Below, piece by piece: positions 30,401-41,100 of a stretch of 64,000 bases of DNA. The stretch spans positions 109,550 to 173,549 of the forward strand of contig JBCBOS010000017.1 in the NCBI GenBank assembly GCA_039821145.1, in the 5' to 3' direction. Position 1 is the first letter of the stretch. Each line of letters begins with the position of its first letter. The notes below the pieces were generated by a model, which was not told the DNA's origin, did not search any database, and saw only the letters and a program-made list of their open reading frames with translations. A program made the position numbers and the translations under genes. The stretch comes from JBCCSZ01 sp039821145. Lineage in GTDB: Bacteria > Bacteroidota > Bacteroidia > Chitinophagales > Saprospiraceae.

Positions 30401-30533
30401 TATCCGGCCTTTCCGACAGTTCGAGAATGATGGGAAGGTTGTGGTACACAGGAGCTGTGTCGTATACCTGTCCCTTCTCAAAGGTATCGATGAACCAAAG
30501 TCTTTTTTGATGATATGTGGTTTGGTATTCCAT
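27405..30533 (-). CDS. NRPS module C-A(Thr)-T
   Basis: About 1042 residues with no TubC-type docking domain: the condensation domain starts almost at the first residue (HQKRLWFIDTF) and carries AHHIICDR. Adenylation about 455-945 has LFTSGSTGRPKG, CFDFSVWEI, NMYGITETTVH and NGKLDK. Specificity positions read D-F-W-N-I-G-M-V-H-K, a well-known threonine code. Carrier about 965-1030 has FEIGGNSLSV. The preceding protein (30539-35164) already ends with a full condensation domain, so two complete C domains meet at this junction without an A domain between them. The ATG is 5 nt after the preceding stop. Confidence 0.94.
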   Translation of the reverse strand: MEYQTTYHQKRLWFIDTFEKGQVYDTAPVYHNLPIILELSERPDIARLEQSIEEVFRSRQVLQTRVHTKEQLPEAVLDANALPALQIHNLSSDDSHLDPLGFCLQLAQRPFDLAKEVLLRFDLVCTTTNRFFFVITAHHIICDRYSLQLLADLVWTQYREGAVPEESLGFFDFSDWQNSLGEEDLEPFLFYWKQKLDDVGTFHFETDFPREHVHIYEAARQQATLSSDVSQKVQAFCQQHKIEVQQFFLSIFQLLLYKYTSSEKLVIGTFHNNRLQEELQQTIGPLANLIVLRNDISAKDSFHQLVEQVVEGHEEAVDFGAIPFEKLVLELNPQKDMSRTALFDILFQFEEEHTSSADWKLQETNSGLGKYDLNLLVKSGKDIQLYLTYNAKYFDRDRMGRLLLHFEELTSKVLETPDAALCELELLTPAEREQIIAQATAHRQVQSSNQSLVQRFEAQVDRHPNRLAVTCDDRQLTYRELDELSNQLAHYLMGRHSLQAEDICAILLDRSEWMCTAIFAVLKTAGAYLPIDPQYPEDRIAFMQEECQCKCCIDQDLINDFLSVRQQQPRHRPSLPVSSSQLAYVLFTSGSTGRPKGVLIEQKNVLSLLEAADQLGFDFTESDVWTLFHSYCFDFSVWEIYGALLHGGQLLIVPSETAKDPAAFWQLLLDKQVTVLNQTPSAFRHLTREALEQNTSSTTLRYVIFGGEALQPQQLQDWHQKYPQTELINMYGITETTVHVTFKKIGAEEIAAIVSNIGQAIPGWYGLLMDVDGRILPAGSTGELYVGGAGLARAYLNQAELTEERFILHPYVAGQKLYRTGDRVRQLPNGDFAYLGRMDDQVKIRGFRIELGEISKMLCTHPLVGEAVVVVSEQEGDNQSLVAYFVAEQELSADSLKSHLSKLLPQFMLPVFYIQVDHFPLTSNGKLDKKNLPDPLMSVLVKRADQVLPQNDTEQQLLDIWSEVLAVGPNHISTTDNFFEIGGNSLSVVKLLSKINELTEEHTRISIARLFSHTSIQQQALLLAEEPVVEEVGVKELNEINF

Positions 30534-30538
30534 GATGA

Positions 30539-33500
30539 TTACGTATTCTGCAATGCTTTGCGTTTGATGCTTGGCAGTACGGGCCGTGACAGCAAGCGAA
30601 AGCGACGCAGAGGGGTGTCAGGATTTTCTATGAGAAATTGCAAACATTTCACAAATCGCTCTCCCATCCGATCGACTGTGTGTTTCTTGAAGTACGCCTT
30701 TTGGTAGTCCATCAAAAAGCTGATGTTTCCTTGCGAATCGTTTGCGTTGAGGCAAAGTGGAAATTTGCTTTTTCGATTGCCAATGGGTCTGGGACGGATG
30801 GGGGTACGCTCCTCCCCTTTTTCCAGTTCCGATGCTGCCGACGATTCACTGACCACATTGAGCACCACCTGAAACAAGCCCTGCGCTGGCATGCGCTTTT
30901 GTTCGTTCAAGTGTGCAATCAGTTCGTCAATGGGGTGATCGATGTGAGTGTAGGCATCTGAGACCAGCATCTTTACCTCTTCCAGAAAAGTCGATGCCGT
31001 CCAATTTGCATCCATCCGATGGCGCAGGGCCAAGAGGGTCAGGAAGGGTCCGATCTGGTCTTTGAGATCGGGATGAGAGCGATGGGATGCCGTAGCACCA
31101 ATGACGATGTCTTCCTTTTTGGTGTATCGGTTGAGCAAGAGGTACATGGCAGAGAGAGACAGGACAAAAATGCCGTAGCCCTTTTCGATCCAATCCCTGA
31201 GTTGCTTTTGCATCTTCGCATCTGGTACACAAGTCCATGAGGTTCCATCCAGGCTTTGGTCTGTCGGGCGGTCAAAATCAAAAATGGCGGTGTTGTCCTT
31301 TACTGGACGGGCGTACATGTTTTCCCAAAAAGAAGCAACCTCTTTTTGCCGTTCGCGATGCCCCGCCCAATGAGCATAGTCCTTGTACTGGATGGCAGGT
31401 GCCGGGAGAATGCTTGCCTCTTTTTGCAGCAGCATTTGGTACTGCTGAAGCAGCTTGGCCTTGAAGATTTCGTCCGACTCATAATCGCTGATGATGTGAT
31501 GGAAAACCACCACCAGCAGAGAGGTCCCGGAAGGTATTGACAGCAAGCCCATCCGAAACAATCTTGGCTGCTGTAGATCAAAAGGGCGCTGGACATAAGC
31601 TGCAATGGCTTCTTCCGCTTCTGTTGACGACAGGTCGATTTGCTCGATGGCAAAGCCAGGATTGTCAACCACAAACTGTCTGATCTCAGCTTGCTCGTCT
31701 TCTGCAAAATAGGTCCGCAATATTTCGTAATTGTCGACCAATGCATTCACTGCTTTTTCCAAGAGTGTCAGCTGTAAGTCTGCCTCTATTTCAAAAACCA
31801 CGGGCATGTGATGAGCGATGGAATGACTCACCAGCTGAGAAGACATCCACATCCTTCTTTGTGCCGAGGACAGTGGATGAGATGTTGCCTCCGGTGCCAA
31901 GGGAATGCGTTGAAAGGATTGGGGTGCCAAGCCTTCGATGAAGCGGGCCTGTTTTTCCAGCACTGGATAAATGTTGATTTCCTTGAACCCAATCACTGCC
32001 CCAAGTGATTTGTGAATGGCTCCCATCAATTCGAGGGCTTTCAAGCTGTGGCCACCCAATTCGAAAAAGTTGTCGTAGGCCCCTATCTGATCTAGCCCCA
32101 ATACCTCCTGCCAGAGGCGAGCGAGTTGCTTCTCGGTATGATTGCGCGGAGCCACGTACCCTCTTTGCAACTGTTGCGGATGGGGCAATTGATTGAGATC
32201 GATTTTTCCATTGTTCGTTCGAGGCAATGCAGTCAATGTCTCCAGACAATTGGGAATCATATAGGAAGGCAGTTGATCAAATAAGTCCCCCAAAATCTGC
32301 TCGGTGTCCAGATCTTTTCCAACCACCCACGCTACCAGGTTGTCTCCCAGCAGTCCGACATGAGCATCCTGAACCTTGGGCTGTTTTCTGATGCAATGTG
32401 CAATCTCCTCCGGCTCAATTCTATAGCCACGATATTTGAGTTGGGCATCTTTTCTCCCAACAAATCTGATCTGACCATCCGACGTCCAAGCAGCCAAGTC
32501 ACCCGTTTTGTACAACAAGCGATGGTCATTTGGCTGGCGAATGAATGCCTTTGCAGTCTGTTCTGGCCGATTCCAATAGCCAGCCGAAATGGAAGGACCA
32601 GTCAAGACAAGCTCTCCCACCATTTCCCTTGGTAACAGCTTTCCTTCAGCATCCTGAATGCAGGCCGTCGTAGCGGGCAGTGGCCGACCGATGATGTTTT
32701 GTTCAAAATCCTGTACGTCCTCCCACACAATGGCATCGATGGTCGCCTCCGTTGGACCATAGTGATTGTTGAGTTGTACATCCGGCAGCTTGGCCTTGAA
32801 GGTCTTGACCAATGCAACGTGCAAAGACTCCCCTCCCACACAGACCAAGGCCAATTGTTGATTCAATTGCTGGGCTTGGGAAGGGCTTAGTTCCGACAGA
32901 CAATGGGTGAGAAAGGTCGGGGTCATTTGCAAGATGTTCACCCCATGAGCGATGCAGTCCTTGACCAAAACATCGATTTCGACATCGCGATCTGTACTCG
33001 GTGTCACCACCGTTCCTCCACAGAACAGGGGCAGGGTATTTTCCAGGAAGGAAACATCAAAACTCGTTTGCGTCAGGCAATAGGTCACCAGCTGTTGTAG
33101 CTTGGAAACGATCATTTGCTCCTCGGCCATTTTGTACACCAAATTGCTGTGAGAGACCAATACGCCCTTGGGGGTTCCCGTACTTCCGGAGGTGTAGAGC
33201 ATGTATGCCATGGCCTCCTTCGAGATGGGTTTGTAAGGCAATGGGGCATCGGGCAGTGGATGGTTTTGCCAAAACTCTTTTCCGATCACAAGGACAGGCT
33301 GACAGTCGGCCAGGATCATTTCTTTTCTCTTGGTCGGCAGCTTCGGACTGATGGGGACATAAATGGCTTCGCACATCCACAAGGCAAGCATGCTCTCAAT
33401 CTGTTGGGCCGATGCTGGCACATCAACGACCACTCTTTGTCCTGGCTGTACATCATACATTGAGCGGAGCAAGCTGGCCATGCGCTCTGCCCTCTCCTTG

Positions 33501-35164
33501 AGTTGTAGATACTCCAATACCTGTCCCTTTTCAATGAGGGCAGGACGCTGTGGATACAGATGAGCCATGTGGCAAAACGCATCGATCACAGACGGAAAAG
33601 AAGGGACAATGGGTTGCTGTGGCTCGGACCATTGCTGGCGAATGTCAAGCTCTTCTTTCTCCTCCATCAAAGAAATTGCTGCCAATGATCTGTTTGGCTG
33701 TTCCACCAATTGCTGCAAGACCAGTTGCCATTGTTTGGCCATCTGTTTCGCGCGCCGGGGAGAGATGCTTTCTCCATCACACTCCAGCAAGATGGAATGA
33801 CCGTTTTTGTATTCCAGTACAGTTGCAGTGATGGCATGGGAGTTGTTTCGTTTTCGCAACCAATCGTCCTGCGGATTGCTGTCTTCCAATTGCTTGTAGT
33901 TGGGGAAAGAAAGCATGGCTTGGCACAAAGGCTGGCGGTCTGGCTGCAGCTTGTATTCAATGTCTTCCAGGATGAACTCAAAGGGATAAACTTGATGCTG
34001 TAACATCCCGTAGAACTGCTGTTGCAATTGTTGGATGTGGGCAATGGCATCGAGTGAAAAATCCAGTTGGAGGCGAAGGGGTAAGACATTGACCAAATCC
34101 CCAATCACTTTTCCCAGGGCAGGATGATTTCTCCCCGCCGCGGGAACGCCGATGACAAAGTCCTTGCAACGGCTGTGCTTGGCCAGTACAATGCCAAAGG
34201 CCAGGGAATGGATCGTGGTGGTATTGACTTGATGGGCAGTGGCAAAAGTTGTTACCTTTTTCATCAATTCTTCCGACAATGCAAACTGGTGGTCAAAAGA
34301 GGCATTGTCCGTCCGTGGAGACGGTGAATGTATTTTTTCAAGAACAAAAGTCTCCTCGTATCCTTCAAATTCTTTTTGCCAAAATTGGGTGGCACTTATG
34401 TGTTTTGACTTGTCGTTGATCCAATGGGCGTAATCTGCATATCGAATGCCGTCCATCGGTGGAATGGCATCAGGACCGGAGCGATACAATTGCAGCAAAT
34501 CTGCCACGGCAATGTTGAGGCTGTCGCCATCTGCGATGAGGTGGTGCATGCAGAGAAAGCAATCGTACTGGTGATTGGGCAGTGCAAATAGACACATTTT
34601 CCAAGGAGCTTGCTGACTGATGTCAACAGCCGCCTCCATGCTTTCATTGATGATGGACCGAACGACATCTGTTGGCGACTTGTGATCTTCTAAGTGGTAA
34701 ACTGAGAAGTGCTGGTCGATGTCGATTTTTGCATGACGCTGGAAAGGCATTCCATTCTCTGTGAAAAAAATGTAGGAAAATGCATCGTGCTTTTTCACCA
34801 AAGCCTCAAGGGCGGAGCGAAAGCGCGCGAGGCTGAATCCGGGATCGCGAAACGACTCCATCAGTGGAATCAGGTATCGGTTTTCTCCGGGATGGAGTTG
34901 GTCCTGCAACCAGATGCTCTTTTGATTGGGTGCCAGGGGAATCTTATTGGAATCAATGGCGGAGCGCGTCAAGGCATTGCCTGCCTTTTTCTTCTGCAGC
35001 AAAAAAGTCAACAGCTCAGATTTCAACTCTCGAAGCTCTTGCTGGTCCTCCACGGTCAGCAGCTTTACCTCTCCCGACAACTGCAGGTTGGTTCCACTTG
35101 CATCCGGCCGGACAACAATGCGGCGCTTTCGAAGACTCGTTAATATGCCAATGATTCTTTTCAT
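30539..35164 (-). CDS. NRPS C-A(specificity unassigned)-T-C
   Basis: About 1541 residues: TubC-type docking 1-60 (MKRIIGILTSLRKRR...), condensation 65-490 with HHLIADGDS, adenylation 510-985 with LYTSGSTGTPKG, FDVSFLEN, HYGPTEATID and NGKIDL, carrier 1005-1075 with ELGGHSLKAL, and a second condensation domain 1090-1515 with HHIISDYES. Specificity positions read D-V-L-Q-C-G-H-I-D-K, which I cannot match to an amino acid. Both C domains keep the HHxxxD His-Asp. The tail KRKALQNT lacks the hydrophobic docking strand seen before TubC-type partners, and the next protein accordingly has no TubC domain. Confidence 0.93.
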   Translation of the reverse strand: MKRIIGILTSLRKRRIVVRPDASGTNLQLSGEVKLLTVEDQQELRELKSELLTFLLQKKKAGNALTRSAIDSNKIPLAPNQKSIWLQDQLHPGENRYLIPLMESFRDPGFSLARFRSALEALVKKHDAFSYIFFTENGMPFQRHAKIDIDQHFSVYHLEDHKSPTDVVRSIINESMEAAVDISQQAPWKMCLFALPNHQYDCFLCMHHLIADGDSLNIAVADLLQLYRSGPDAIPPMDGIRYADYAHWINDKSKHISATQFWQKEFEGYEETFVLEKIHSPSPRTDNASFDHQFALSEELMKKVTTFATAHQVNTTTIHSLAFGIVLAKHSRCKDFVIGVPAAGRNHPALGKVIGDLVNVLPLRLQLDFSLDAIAHIQQLQQQFYGMLQHQVYPFEFILEDIEYKLQPDRQPLCQAMLSFPNYKQLEDSNPQDDWLRKRNNSHAITATVLEYKNGHSILLECDGESISPRRAKQMAKQWQLVLQQLVEQPNRSLAAISLMEEKEELDIRQQWSEPQQPIVPSFPSVIDAFCHMAHLYPQRPALIEKGQVLEYLQLKERAERMASLLRSMYDVQPGQRVVVDVPASAQQIESMLALWMCEAIYVPISPKLPTKRKEMILADCQPVLVIGKEFWQNHPLPDAPLPYKPISKEAMAYMLYTSGSTGTPKGVLVSHSNLVYKMAEEQMIVSKLQQLVTYCLTQTSFDVSFLENTLPLFCGGTVVTPSTDRDVEIDVLVKDCIAHGVNILQMTPTFLTHCLSELSPSQAQQLNQQLALVCVGGESLHVALVKTFKAKLPDVQLNNHYGPTEATIDAIVWEDVQDFEQNIIGRPLPATTACIQDAEGKLLPREMVGELVLTGPSISAGYWNRPEQTAKAFIRQPNDHRLLYKTGDLAAWTSDGQIRFVGRKDAQLKYRGYRIEPEEIAHCIRKQPKVQDAHVGLLGDNLVAWVVGKDLDTEQILGDLFDQLPSYMIPNCLETLTALPRTNNGKIDLNQLPHPQQLQRGYVAPRNHTEKQLARLWQEVLGLDQIGAYDNFFELGGHSLKALELMGAIHKSLGAVIGFKEINIYPVLEKQARFIEGLAPQSFQRIPLAPEATSHPLSSAQRRMWMSSQLVSHSIAHHMPVVFEIEADLQLTLLEKAVNALVDNYEILRTYFAEDEQAEIRQFVVDNPGFAIEQIDLSSTEAEEAIAAYVQRPFDLQQPRLFRMGLLSIPSGTSLLVVVFHHIISDYESDEIFKAKLLQQYQMLLQKEASILPAPAIQYKDYAHWAGHRERQKEVASFWENMYARPVKDNTAIFDFDRPTDQSLDGTSWTCVPDAKMQKQLRDWIEKGYGIFVLSLSAMYLLLNRYTKKEDIVIGATASHRSHPDLKDQIGPFLTLLALRHRMDANWTASTFLEEVKMLVSDAYTHIDHPIDELIAHLNEQKRMPAQGLFQVVLNVVSESSAASELEKGEERTPIRPRPIGNRKSKFPLCLNANDSQGNISFLMDYQKAYFKKHTVDRMGERFVKCLQFLIENPDTPLRRFRLLSRPVLPSIKRKALQNT

Positions 35165-35173
35165 GTCTTTTGC

Positions 35174-38100
35174 TTACAAGATGAGTCGCGTCTCTTCTTC
35201 TGATGAACTCAATTCCACTTCCTCTGCCTCATTCATCCACTGCAGCGTAGCGATGTAATCAGACAGGTAGGCCACAGTGGGTTCTATGAACATGTTTTTG
35301 ATGTCGATGCTCACCCCAAATTGCTCCTGTAGGGCAGAAATCACCCTGGTGGCCTTCAGGCTGTGCCCACCCAAGTCGAAGAAATTATCATTGATTCCGA
35401 TGGTTTCTTTTTCCAGTACTTCCTTCCAGATGGCGATGATTTGCTCGTCTGTCTCGTTTCTCGGCGCTGCGTAAGAACGCTCGTCAGCCCCACCTCTGTC
35501 CGGCGAAGGAAGGGCGGTTACATCCAATTTTCCATTGGCAGTAAGGGGCAGTTCTGTGAGTTGCAAAAGGTGAGAGGGCAGCATGTAAGCTGGGAGGGCA
35601 TCTCGCAATTGGTTGCGCATGACAGAGCGGTCAAATTCCAATTCTTCCTGCAAAATGACATAGGCAACCAGCTCATTTTCTCCTTGTTGATTTTGGTACA
35701 CCCTCACAACAGCATCCCGGATGTCAGCTTGGTTTTTGATGATGGATTCGATCTCGCCTGTTTCAATTCGGTGGCCCCGGATTTTCACTTGTGCATCCTT
35801 TCTGCCGATGTATTCCAAATCGCCATTGGGCAGCAAGCGAGCAAAATCTCCGGATCGGTAAATGCGCTGCTCTGGATGAAGTGGGTGAGCAATGAATTTC
35901 TCCTTGGTCAATTCGTCGCGATTCAAATATCCTCTGGCGACACCGGCTCCTCCTACGCAAAGTTCTCCAATCACACCAGGCACGACAGGCTGTAGGTCGC
36001 GGTCCAGCACGAAGCAACTCAAGGTGGGAATCGGCAGGCCAATATTGCTTTTGTTGGCTTGTATTTCAACCGCTGTGATCTCCTTGTAGGTGACGTGGAC
36101 AGTTGTCTCTGTAATGCCATACATGTTGACAATCCGACAGTTGTCAAAAGCATCTTGCCATGCTTCCAACCAACTCGGCATCAGGGCTTCTCCCCCAAAG
36201 ACGAGATAGCGGACGGCCAAGGGCTGCGCATCGAAGCGGTTTTCGTTGAGCATACTCAGCGAGCGGAAGGCGCTGGGTGTTTGGTTGAGTACACTGATGC
36301 GGTGATCGGCCAGGAAGTCGTAGAATGACAGTGCATCCTGTGAAACTCCTTTGGGCACGACAAACAATTGAGCACCATGGAGCAAGGCCCCAAAAATTTC
36401 CCAGACGGAAAAATCAAAACAGTAAGAATGGAACAGCGTCCATCGGTCGTACTGATCGAAATCGAATAAGGGTTGATCGTTGAACAGCAGCCTCGATACA
36501 TGTCGGTGCTCGATGAGTACACCCTTGGGCTGGCCTGTTGTACCAGAGGTGTAAATGACGTAAGCCAGATTGTGGGGATCAACAGATGTCGAGGCCGTAG
36601 GAACGTCCCAGTCTTCCGAGCTGAGGTCGATCCATTCTTGGCCTTCCCGGGTTTTGGTCCCCTCCTGAACGGGTCCATCTGACAAAACAAGGCGACAGCC
36701 AGAATCTTCCAGGATGAATTCCTTTCTCGCATCGGGGTATTCCGGGTCGATGGGAACATAGGCTGCCCCCGCCTTCAACACCCCCATGATGGCGACGATC
36801 ATCCAGTGGGATCGACTCATATGAAGTGCGATCAATTCCTCTCGCTGTACGCCTCTTTCTTGTAAGAGTTTGTGGGCCAATTTGCCACTCCATTCGTCCA
36901 ACTGCTGATAGGTCCAATCTTGGTCTCCCACGGACAAAGCCTTTCGATCCGGAAAGCGGTTGACAACCGTCTCAAAATGGCTGAGGATGTTTGCTTCGGC
37001 ATCGTAGGAAACAGCTGTGCGGTCCAGTTTTGCCAGCAGGCCCTTTGTCGTTTGTTCATCGACCAAGGAAATGTTTTTGAGTGCCAGATTTTTGTGCTGG
37101 CTGCTTGTGGCAAACAATTGTTCCAAATAGGTCAGCAGTCTCTTGACGGTTTGCTCTTTGAAAAGGTCTGTGTTGTATTCCAGCTCTAGCAGTAGGCGAT
37201 CTTTGTCTTCGGCAAATGAAAAGGTCAAATCGTATTTGGTGATGCCGCTTGTCACTTGCATCTGCTCCAGTGGCAGGCCATCCGACTGTCTGGCACCTGC
37301 GACAGGATCAAAAGCATTTTGCAAAACGACCATCATGTCGAACAGCGGTGAACGGGACAGATCTCGTTTTGGCTGCAACTCTTCAATCAGTCGCTCAAAC
37401 GGAAAATACTGGTAGTCAAATGCTTTGAGAACGTTTTGCTTGACCGACTGCAGCAAGTCCGCATAAGTTGCTTCGCCATCGAGCTTGGTTCTGATGGGGA
37501 GTGTATTGATGAAAAAACCGATTTGGTCCTGCAGCTGGATCATGTCGCGACCTGCCACAGGTGTACCGATGGTGATGTCATCTTGATTGCTCCACTTTTT
37601 GATCAGCAGAAATACGTTGGCCAAAAGTCCCATGAAAAGGCTGGCCCCTTCCGACTGATTGGTTGCTTGAAGCTGTTGGAGGACTGCCTTGTCAAAGCTG
37701 TGGTACAGGGTTGCCCCATTGTAAGTTTTGACGGTGGGGCGGGGAGCATCTGTGGGCAATTCCAGGACGGGAATGCCATCAGAAAATACCTCTTTGCACC
37801 AATAGGCCGTCTGTTCTGTCAGCACCTCTTCGGTCAGTGTATTGCGTTGCCAGATGGCGAAGTCTTTGTATTGGATGCCTGGCAGTGGCAGACTTGTTCT
37901 GCTTTGGTTTTGCAAAAAGCCATACGCTTTGACCAATTCCTTGTAGAGCACTCCAATGGACCAGCCATCGCTGATGATGTGGTGCATGTTGAAGGAGAGG
38001 ATGCTGGCATCTGTCGTTTGCAAAAGAGAGCAGCGCAACAAGGGTCCATTTTTCAAATCAAATGGTCGACGCCAATCTTCTTTGAGAAAGCTCAGAAACT

Positions 38101-41100
38101 GTTCATCACTTGCCAAGAAATCCAGCCGTTCCACCTTGATGCGTGCGCCAGTGGATGGCAGTACAACTTGGCGAGGCTGCCCGTCAATTTCTCTGAAAAC
38201 TGAGCGAAGAATTTCGTACTTCTCCACGACCATGGAGAGTGCTTTTTCGAGCTGTTCCACATCAATTTCCCCAAGCAGCCGGAAAGCGGCGGGCATGTGG
38301 TAAGCAGCAGAGGCTTCCTCAAATTTTGTGAGTACCCATAGACGTTCCTGCGCAAAAGAAAGCGGGTGATGGTCTTGGTCTGCCGTTTTTGTAATGGATT
38401 GCTGCTTTTGTTTGCCCCGTTGCTGCAGGAGGGTTTCCTGCTGGAGGATGTTTGGATGTTGGAAGATGTCGTTGAGAGACAGTAATTTTCCCGTCTCCCG
38501 TTCAATCATATTGCGCAGCAAAGTTGCTTTGAGACTGTGCCCACCCAATTCGAAGAAATTTTCGTTGGTGCCGACCTGTGGCAATTGCAAAACCACTTGC
38601 CAAATCTGTTGTAGTTTTTCCTGCAATTCCGTGGTGGGCGCTTGCCATGTCTCTGCCTGAGTCTGTTGGGGAACGGGCAGTTTTTTCTTGTCTACCTTTC
38701 CATTGCTGTTGAGGGGAATCTCCTCCAAGGGAAGGTAGTATTGCGGGATCATGTAAGCCGGAAGGCGATCTTGCAAATGAGCATTGATTCGCTCGACCGA
38801 CCAATCTTCGACTGCCTCCCAATAGGCCACAATAGAGGGCTCTTCTCTGACCGTTTTGATGCACACCACCGCCTGCTTGATCTGATCGATTTGTTCCAAG
38901 TGGTATTGGATTTCGCCCAACTCGATGCGATGCCCCCGCACTTTTACCTGATCATCCATGCGGCCCACAAATTCCAGCAAGCCATCCGGGCGCCACCTGC
39001 CAATGTCCCCTGTCTTGTACAGACGATGCTGTGGATGGAAGGGGTTGGAGATGAATTTTTCTGCCGTCAAATCGGGACGCATGAAATAGCCTTTGGCAAC
39101 TGACAAACCAGAGATGCAAATTTCACCTTCGACCCCGATGGGTGACAAGTTGAGGTGCTCGTCCAAAATGTAAATCTGGGTATCCCCCACTGGCCGACCG
39201 ATGGGCACACTGTCGTACTGTTCTTCCCCGAAGCGATAAATGGTGCTGTAGGTCGTATCTTCCGAAGGACCATATAGGTTTCGGACTTCCATTTGGTGGT
39301 AATCCAGCTGATCTCTGAACACAACCGGAACGGGCTCCCCTGCCATATTGAGTGCCACAACCTGATCCCAATCAATCTGTTGAGCCAGCAAATTCCGGAC
39401 GACGGAGGGCACAGTGTTCAGCATTACTTGCTGGTCGTGGACCAAGTTGTCTCCAATCTCCACAGCAGACTTCAGGATGCGCAAACTTTTGCCGTGAATC
39501 AGTGGAAGGAACATTTCGAAGATGGACAGATCAAAACAGTAGGAAGTGGCTGCATAGACCAGTTCATAAGGCGTGTTGGCAAACTCCTTGTCAGCCCAAG
39601 TTAGAAATGCAATCACATTGCCATGGGTGATCTCCACCCCTTTTGGTCGGCCAGTAGAACCGGAGGTGTAGATGAGGTAGGCAGATTGATTGACATCGTC
39701 TTCTCGCTCCAGATGGAGATTCACAGAAGGCGAAATATTTTCTACTACAATGGCCGCATCGCGATGAGAGTTAGGCAAGCGATCAATGGAAATGCTGTCC
39801 GTGAGCACCAGTTCTGCCTGCGAATCCTCCAACAGATAATTGATTCTCTCCGGCGGATAATTGACATCGATGGGAACAAATGTCCCACCTGCTTTGAGCA
39901 CTGCATGGATGGCAAATAAAACCTTTTCACTCCTCTCCATGAAAATGGCAACATGCCCCGGAGAAGCTTTCCGCTTGGCAATGGCGAGTGCGATGCCGTT
40001 GGACTGTTCTTGAAGTTCTTGGTAAGTGAAAGATTGATTGCCAGAGAGAATGGCCGTTTTGTTGGCATTCGAGGCGAAGGATTCTTCCAATAGGTCCAAC
40101 ACATTTGTCTCTGCCATTTGAGAAATGGGCTGGTTGAACTCTTGTAGGATTTTTTGTCTTTCGCCCGGCGGTGTGATTTGCAAGTCTCCCAGCGAGGCAT
40201 CCGCTTGGTCAACGATTTGTTCAAGCAAATACGAGAATCCAGCAAAGAAGCGTTGGACGGTACTTTTCTTGAAGAGTTTGCTTCGGTATTCAATTTCTAC
40301 AAAGGGCTGCTTGCTGTAGGGGTCTGTCCCAAAGTTGAAACTCAGATCGAATTTGGCCGGGACATTGGAGCGCTCCATGGGAATGCTTCCGAATAGGTAT
40401 TTGTCCAGTGAATCGATCGTAAAGCCATGTTGCTTTTTGTAATTGATGCTCCCCTCCCCCAGTGCTGTATTTTGCAATACCATCAATACATCGAAAAGTG
40501 GATTTCGGGAGGTATCCCGCTGGGCAGAAGACTCCTCGATGATGCGGTCCAGTGGATAGTATTGACAATTGAAAGAGGCGATGGAATCCTGGGTAATGGA
40601 CTTGATGTATTGCGCAACGCTCATCGACGGGTCATAGTCAGAGCGAAGTGGCAAGGTATTGACATACAAGCCAATCTGATCGTGCAACTGTTTGGTGATT
40701 CGTCCTGCAATGGGCGTACCGATGATGAGTTGGTTTTGTCCAGACAATTTGTGCAAGAGCAGTCCCAATACCGCCCTGTAAACATTGAAGATAGTTGTGC
40801 GGTGATCGCGGGCAAAAATTTCCAATCGCCGGTAAAAATTGCGGTCGAGGTGATTTTTGATGTAGGCCCCTTCGAATCGATTGATGGAAGGCCTTTTGAA
40901 GTCGAGTGGCAACAACAAAGGAGAAACTTCTCCCAGGTTTTTCTGAAGCCAAAACTCCTTCGCTTCCTCTCCCTTTGACTCACTCAGCATGTCCTCCAAC
41001 CAGAGACAATAATCCCGATAGTGAATGGCAAGAGGCGGACGATTTGTGGGCTGTTGGAGGCACAAGTTCTTGTAATTGTCCATGATCTCCTGTATGAGCA

